DNA from: Cyclobacteriaceae bacterium
GTDB taxonomy: Bacteria; Bacteroidota; Bacteroidia; Cytophagales; Cyclobacteriaceae
Direction: 5' to 3'
NCBI GenBank assembly: GCA_029861825.1
Contig: JAOTYN010000207.1
Location: 1-7,467 of the forward strand
DNA: 7,467 nucleotides
The position numbers and the translations under genes were made by a program. The notes beneath the pieces were generated by a model. It saw only the letters and a program-made list of their open reading frames with translations. It did not search any database and was not told the DNA's origin. This document shows, in pieces, positions 4,660 to 7,467 of the stretch. The stretch's first letter is position 1. Each line of letters starts with the position of its first letter.

Positions 4660-6528
4660 ATGAAAACGATCATCCCATTAGCCGCTTTAGCCGCTGTTAT
4701 CTTTGTAATCCATGCCTGCTCCAGCCAGGAAAGCCCGGGCACGGTTACTACCATCGATTCCGAAGCGCTTTACATGAACAATTGTGCCAGTTGCCATGCG
4801 GATTCAGGAGTATCTAAGGCGCCTACCATGACTCTATTAGCCTCCATGACACCCCGCGGTATCTATGGGGCCCTAAATAGCGGCAAGATGCGTATGCATG
4901 GCGAGCAGCTTAGTGAAGCTGAAAAGAGAGCTCTGGCCGATTACTTGTCCGATCATGACACCTATTTCAATCCCAATGAGGACTCTCTAGGAGCAATGTC
5001 GGAAGATCTGAATCCTTGTTCTGTGTTTGTTGAACTATCCGCGCAGCCTTCTTGGAATGGCTGGGGGGGCGATGTCAAGAACAGCGGTTTTAAAAAAGGT
5101 ACCGGCCTCAATGCTCAAAATGTCTCTAAACTAAAGCTAAAGTGGGCCTACGGGTTCCCGGATGCCGTGCGAGTGCGTTCGCAGCCGGCTATTGTTGGCG
5201 ACATGTTGATCATCGGTTCTCAGAATGGATCCGTATATGCCATTAACGCCAAGACGGGTTGTACACTTTGGCATACCGAGGTAAATTCAGCGGTGCGCGG
5301 TGCTATAACGGTAGCTCCAGGACCTAGAGGGAAGCTGACAGCTTTCCTGGCAGATTTCAGCACCAGTGTATTCGCCTTGGATATCGAAGATGGTAGCATA
5401 ATTTGGGAGACCAAGGTGGGCAAGCACGTACAAAATGCCGTAACGGGAAGTGTTACCCTTCACGGAAACACACTATTCATCCCTCTAACATCTATGGAAG
5501 TATTAGCGGCCATGAATCCGGATTATGACTGCTGTACCTCTTCAGGAGGAGTAGTAGCCATAAACGCCCTAAACGGGGAAGAACTATGGCATTTTAATAC
5601 CATCCAGGAGCCTCCGAAAGTAGTGGGGGAGAAGGAAAACGGAGGTAAGATCTATGCCCCTTCCGGAGCCATCGTGTGGTCCAGCCCCACTGTCGATGCC
5701 GGTCGTAATTTACTTTATATCGGCACAGGTGAAAACTATACCCGGCCCACTACCGCCTACAGTGACGCGATATTGGCTCTGGACATGACTACTGGAGAAT
5801 TACAATGGGCATTCCAAGGTACTGCAGATGACGGCTGGAACCTGGATTGCTTTGATGAGGACAATAGGATCAACTGCCCAGATCCCCCGGGACCAGATCT
5901 GGATTTTGGGATGGCTCCTATTCTTACCACCCGTGAAGACGGGAAAGAAGTATTGATCGTTGGACAGAAATCAGGAGTGGTGCGGGCTATGGATCCCGAT
6001 GATAACGGCAAGCTGCTGTGGGAAACTCGCGTGGGCAAGGGAACGGCTAATGGTGGCATTCATTGGGGAATGGCTTCTGATGGTAAGCTTGCCTATGCGC
6101 CTGTAAATGATAATCCTTATTGGCCGCCGGATCCCGAATCAGAGTATCCACTTTCCCCAGGAGTTTATGCGCTTGATGTAACAACGGGTAAAGTGGTATG
6201 GGAACAACCTGCCCCCGAAGATATTTGTAAAGGAAAAAGTGGCTGTATGGAGTCCAATTCCCAGGCGCCCAGCCTTATAGAAGATGTGTTGTTAGCCGGT
6301 AGCCTTGATGGGCATATACGAGCGTATGCCGCAAACGATGGTGCCGTGCTGTGGGAGTTCAATACCATGAAAAAATTTAAGACCATTAATGGCGTGCGGG
6401 CTAAAGGAGGATCGCTTGACGGTGCCGGTCCGGTGGCCCAGGATGGTATGCTGTATGTGAACTCTGGCTATGGGTTGCATGGGGAAGCCCCGGGAAATGT
6501 GCTGCTGGCTTTTGAGATAGCCGAGTAG
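4660..6528 (+). CDS. PQQ-dependent alcohol dehydrogenase, polyvinyl-alcohol-dehydrogenase type, with N-terminal cytochrome c; lipoprotein
   Basis: 622 codons, complete. MKTIIPLAALAAVIFVIHAC is a lipoprotein signal (lipidated C20; His at -2 is atypical), followed by SSQES. A cytochrome c domain (about 33-100) has heme site CASCH (42-46), with M77 or M79 as likely distal ligand ahead of QLSEAEKRALADYL. Residues 130-622 form a PQQ beta-propeller: repeats with A-x-D/N-x-x-T/D-G-x-x-x-W blades occur near 193-204, 238-249, 299-310, 372-383, 443-454, 503-514 and 555-565. The adjacent cysteines C291-C292 could form the vicinal disulfide seen in quinoprotein alcohol dehydrogenases. GAIVWSSPT, GTGENY, SDAILALD, NCPDPPGPDLDFG, GQKSG and GGIHWGMA are typical of the polyvinyl-alcohol-dehydrogenase group. 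It should oxidise an alcohol and pass electrons from PQQ through its own heme to the respiratory chain; the natural substrate is probably not polyvinyl alcohol. No PQQ synthesis gene is present here. The start is fixed by the signal; there is no Shine-Dalgarno sequence. Confidence 0.93.
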   Translation: MKTIIPLAALAAVIFVIHACSSQESPGTVTTIDSEALYMNNCASCHADSGVSKAPTMTLLASMTPRGIYGALNSGKMRMHGEQLSEAEKRALADYLSDHDTYFNPNEDSLGAMSEDLNPCSVFVELSAQPSWNGWGGDVKNSGFKKGTGLNAQNVSKLKLKWAYGFPDAVRVRSQPAIVGDMLIIGSQNGSVYAINAKTGCTLWHTEVNSAVRGAITVAPGPRGKLTAFLADFSTSVFALDIEDGSIIWETKVGKHVQNAVTGSVTLHGNTLFIPLTSMEVLAAMNPDYDCCTSSGGVVAINALNGEELWHFNTIQEPPKVVGEKENGGKIYAPSGAIVWSSPTVDAGRNLLYIGTGENYTRPTTAYSDAILALDMTTGELQWAFQGTADDGWNLDCFDEDNRINCPDPPGPDLDFGMAPILTTREDGKEVLIVGQKSGVVRAMDPDDNGKLLWETRVGKGTANGGIHWGMASDGKLAYAPVNDNPYWPPDPESEYPLSPGVYALDVTTGKVVWEQPAPEDICKGKSGCMESNSQAPSLIEDVLLAGSLDGHIRAYAANDGAVLWEFNTMKKFKTINGVRAKGGSLDGAGPVAQDGMLYVNSGYGLHGEAPGNVLLAFEIAE

Positions 6529-6574
6529 TGGTTACTTCGTTAATCGTCAATCTTGACCCCTTCCGGCCACTACT
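6524..6574 (+). terminator. Possible stem-loop at the end of the PQQ dehydrogenase gene
   Basis: AGTAGTGG (6524-6531), which includes the TAG stop, is perfectly complementary to CCACTACT (6567-6574), with a G-T pair possible outside. The 35-nt spacer contains a smaller dyad, GTCAA/TTGAC (6546-6557). The structure is followed by TAAATTTG rather than a clean T-run, so it may be a weak terminator or an mRNA 3' stabiliser. Confidence 0.33.
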
Positions 6575-6692
6575 TAAATTTGCGGACTTGGCACGGCTCA
6601 CGGAAATGTCGTCGGAAATTACTGGGTTTAAATTTACCTTTAGCAGCCCATTGAATACTTGGCAGGACTTTCGATGGCTTCCAACTTAGTGA

Positions 6693-6726
6693 TTTACCCT
6701 CGGTTAATACCGAAAAAATAATTTTG
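6693..6726 (+). promoter_or_regulatory. Candidate promoter with TAnnTTTG -7 element and dyad in spacer
   Basis: TAATTTTG (6719-6726) matches all six fixed bases of the Bacteroidota -7 consensus TAnnTTTG. TTTA at 6693-6696 is a weak -33 match at 22-bp spacing. The spacer holds a perfect dyad, TCGGT-TAAT-ACCGA (6700-6713), placed where a repressor would block polymerase. If used, the leader of the next gene would be about 150 nt. A few perfect TAnnTTTG matches are expected by chance in a window this size. Confidence 0.35.
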
Positions 6727-6801
6727 GATCTAACATAGGCTCCAACTGGCCCAGTGAATAAAAGGCACCTCTAAGTGCGCTAAGTGTTGATCTCTGGGAG
6801 T

Positions 6802-6838
6802 GAAAATGATCATCAATTTCTGGGATTGACTGATTTTC
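6802..6838. promoter_or_regulatory. Imperfect inverted repeat upstream of the DUF4468-like gene
   Basis: GAAAAT (6802-6807) pairs with ATTTTC (6833-6838) and CAAT (6814-6817) with ATTG (6825-6828). Between the left arms sits the 8-bp palindrome ATGATCAT (6806-6813). The heptamer TCTGGGA at 6793-6799 recurs at 6819-6825, 26 bp on. It lies about 45-80 bp before the start codon, so it could be an operator or a leader RNA hairpin. Confidence 0.27.
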
Positions 6839-6852
6839 GAAGGAAATTGCCG

Positions 6853-6860
6853 TAAATTTA
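6853..6860 (+). promoter_or_regulatory. Second -7-like octamer, start-proximal
   Basis: TAAATTTA matches five of six fixed bases of TAnnTTTG. TTGAC at 6826-6830 is a -33-like partner, but with 24 bp between TTG and the octamer, slightly too long. If used, transcription would start near 6867, which would exclude the in-frame ATG at 6860 and favour ATG 6881. Confidence 0.25.
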
Positions 6861-6880
6861 TGGTGTTAAATGCTACCGCT

Positions 6881-7467
6881 ATGCGACTATCCCTGATCCT
6901 TATTCTGATTGTTTTTGCTTTTACCAGCCATGCACAAAAGCGGGAGTTACCGGGAGATCAAACGTATTGGAAGGACGTCAACCTGCCACAAGATGATTCG
7001 GGAGGATACCAATTTTCGGGGCATATCCCAGCGCAGGCAGATGCCTCCCCGTTATATAAGAAAGCCATGGAATGGATATCCATCAACACAGGGGCAGGTT
7101 ACAACCAATTGATCAGCCAGGACTTTGAAAAAAAAGAACATGTGTTCCAGCGGTCCTTCAATTACTATTTTTGGCAGGACACCCGGACTCCGCACGATGA
7201 TAATAGAATTATTGTGTATCGGGTAAAGCTTTCCATGGAGGATGCCAAGGTTTACTATCAGCTTAGTCATTTCCAGCACGATCATCTAGGTCAATTGATG
7301 CCCATTGAAGATTACTTGAGATTACCCTTCGTTACTAGCCGTATAGAGGATCAAATAAAATCACAAATGATCATGCATGTATATGGTTTTATTTGGAAAA
7401 ACGGTGAAGAAAAGGGCTTTCTGGATGTCTTGACCAGGGTGATGAACACTATTGCGGTTGAAAAATA
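6881..7467 (+). CDS. Secreted DUF4468-like protein, 3' end beyond window
   Basis: 195 codons are open from ATG 6881 to the right edge with no stop. MRLSLILILIVFAFTSHAQ is a typical Bacteroidota signal peptide with cleavage expected before Q19, so the product is periplasmic or exported and not a lipoprotein. Residues about 45-130 resemble DUF4468, a TBP-like-fold domain found in Bacteroidota: F-S-G-x-I-P followed by a helix (SPLYKKAMEWISINTG), then alternating strands (QDFEKKEHVFQRSFNYYFW, RIIVYRVKLSMEDAKVYYQLSHF). Function of that domain is unknown. Residues 140-195 are an unassigned, probably helical extension. An in-frame ATG at 6860 would add MVLNATA before the signal; 6881 is preferred because the signal peptide then starts with the usual MR and the -7-like octamer overlaps 6860. 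It follows the PQQ dehydrogenase by 352 bp, so it is probably a separate unit. Confidence 0.75.
   Translation, partial: MRLSLILILIVFAFTSHAQKRELPGDQTYWKDVNLPQDDSGGYQFSGHIPAQADASPLYKKAMEWISINTGAGYNQLISQDFEKKEHVFQRSFNYYFWQDTRTPHDDNRIIVYRVKLSMEDAKVYYQLSHFQHDHLGQLMPIEDYLRLPFVTSRIEDQIKSQMIMHVYGFIWKNGEEKGFLDVLTRVMNTIAVEK

Larger units (their letters stand above)
6529..6880. other. 352-bp gap before the DUF4468-like gene
   Basis: It contains the right half of the possible terminator, then about 110 bp with nothing recognised, a promoter candidate with a dyad in its spacer (6693-6726), a short direct repeat CTAAGTG at 6771-6777 and 6780-6786, two TCTGGGA copies (6793-6799 and 6819-6825), an imperfect inverted repeat (6802-6838) and a second -7-like octamer (6853-6860). 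The only short plus frame seen (27 codons from 6606) has no support. Confidence 0.55.

Noticed and set aside
4581..4817. 78-codon plus frame overlapping the start of the PQQ dehydrogenase
   Set aside because: More than half overlaps the signal and heme-binding region in another frame, and it shows no family motif.
5220..6601. Several 62-100 codon minus frames under the PQQ dehydrogenase
   Set aside because: Antisense shadows of a well-supported gene, without promoters or motifs.
6606..6689. 27-codon plus frame after the PQQ dehydrogenase
   Set aside because: No ribosome site, no recognisable product; chance frame.
6909..7285. Frames at 6909-7112 (+) and 7052-7285 (-)
   Set aside because: The frame from 6881 has a signal peptide, a DUF4468-like pattern and stays open to the edge; these overlap it in other frames.
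1..7467. CRISPR array, tRNA, rRNA, riboswitch or toxin-antitoxin pair
   Set aside because: No regularly spaced repeats with unique spacers, no tRNA-like cloverleaf or rRNA sequence, and no paired small genes were seen.

Overview
The window looks like ordinary chromosomal DNA of a Bacteroidota bacterium, most likely a flavobacterium and perhaps marine. This rests on the gene families (BglX-type GH3 lipoprotein, serine hydrolase with a DUF3471-like tail, DUF4386 membrane protein, DUF4468-like secreted protein), on mostly A/T-rich leaders without Shine-Dalgarno sequences, and on octamers resembling the Bacteroidota -7 element TAnnTTTG. No rRNA, tRNA, CRISPR array, transposase or prophage gene was recognised.

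Layout. Positions 1-1611 (minus) hold the first 537 codons of a GH3 beta-glucosidase lipoprotein that runs off the left edge. A 442-bp gap follows, with a doubtful 69-codon ORF and the first copy of an intergenic repeat. Positions 2054-3400 (minus) encode a complete secreted serine hydrolase of the beta-lactamase/class C fold. The 424-bp divergent gap 3401-3824 is rich in dyads and holds the second copy of the repeat. Positions 3825-4517 (plus) encode a six-helix DUF4386 membrane protein whose last codons run into a 7-bp tandem repeat array. Positions 4660-6528 (plus) encode a PQQ-dependent dehydrogenase of the polyvinyl-alcohol-dehydrogenase type, with an N-terminal cytochrome c domain and a lipoprotein signal. 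After about 350 bp without a convincing gene, 6881-7467 (plus) is the start of a secreted DUF4468-like protein cut by the right edge.

How the genes relate. Four of the five proteins carry export signals: two as lipoproteins, two with cleavable signal peptides. The fifth is an integral membrane protein. The region is therefore envelope-oriented: hydrolysis of beta-glucosides, cleavage of an unknown ester or peptide, and oxidation of an alcohol feeding electrons to a cytochrome c. Large gaps and mixed strands argue against a single operon.

The most unusual material is non-coding. Two same-orientation copies of an 80-bp hairpin repeat bracket the serine hydrolase gene. Two CTGRACAG dyads lie exactly 20 bp apart, the first inside a 12+12 bp inverted repeat, upstream of the DUF4386 gene. 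A heptanucleotide array swallows that gene's stop codon. No previously undescribed multi-gene system can be supported from this window.
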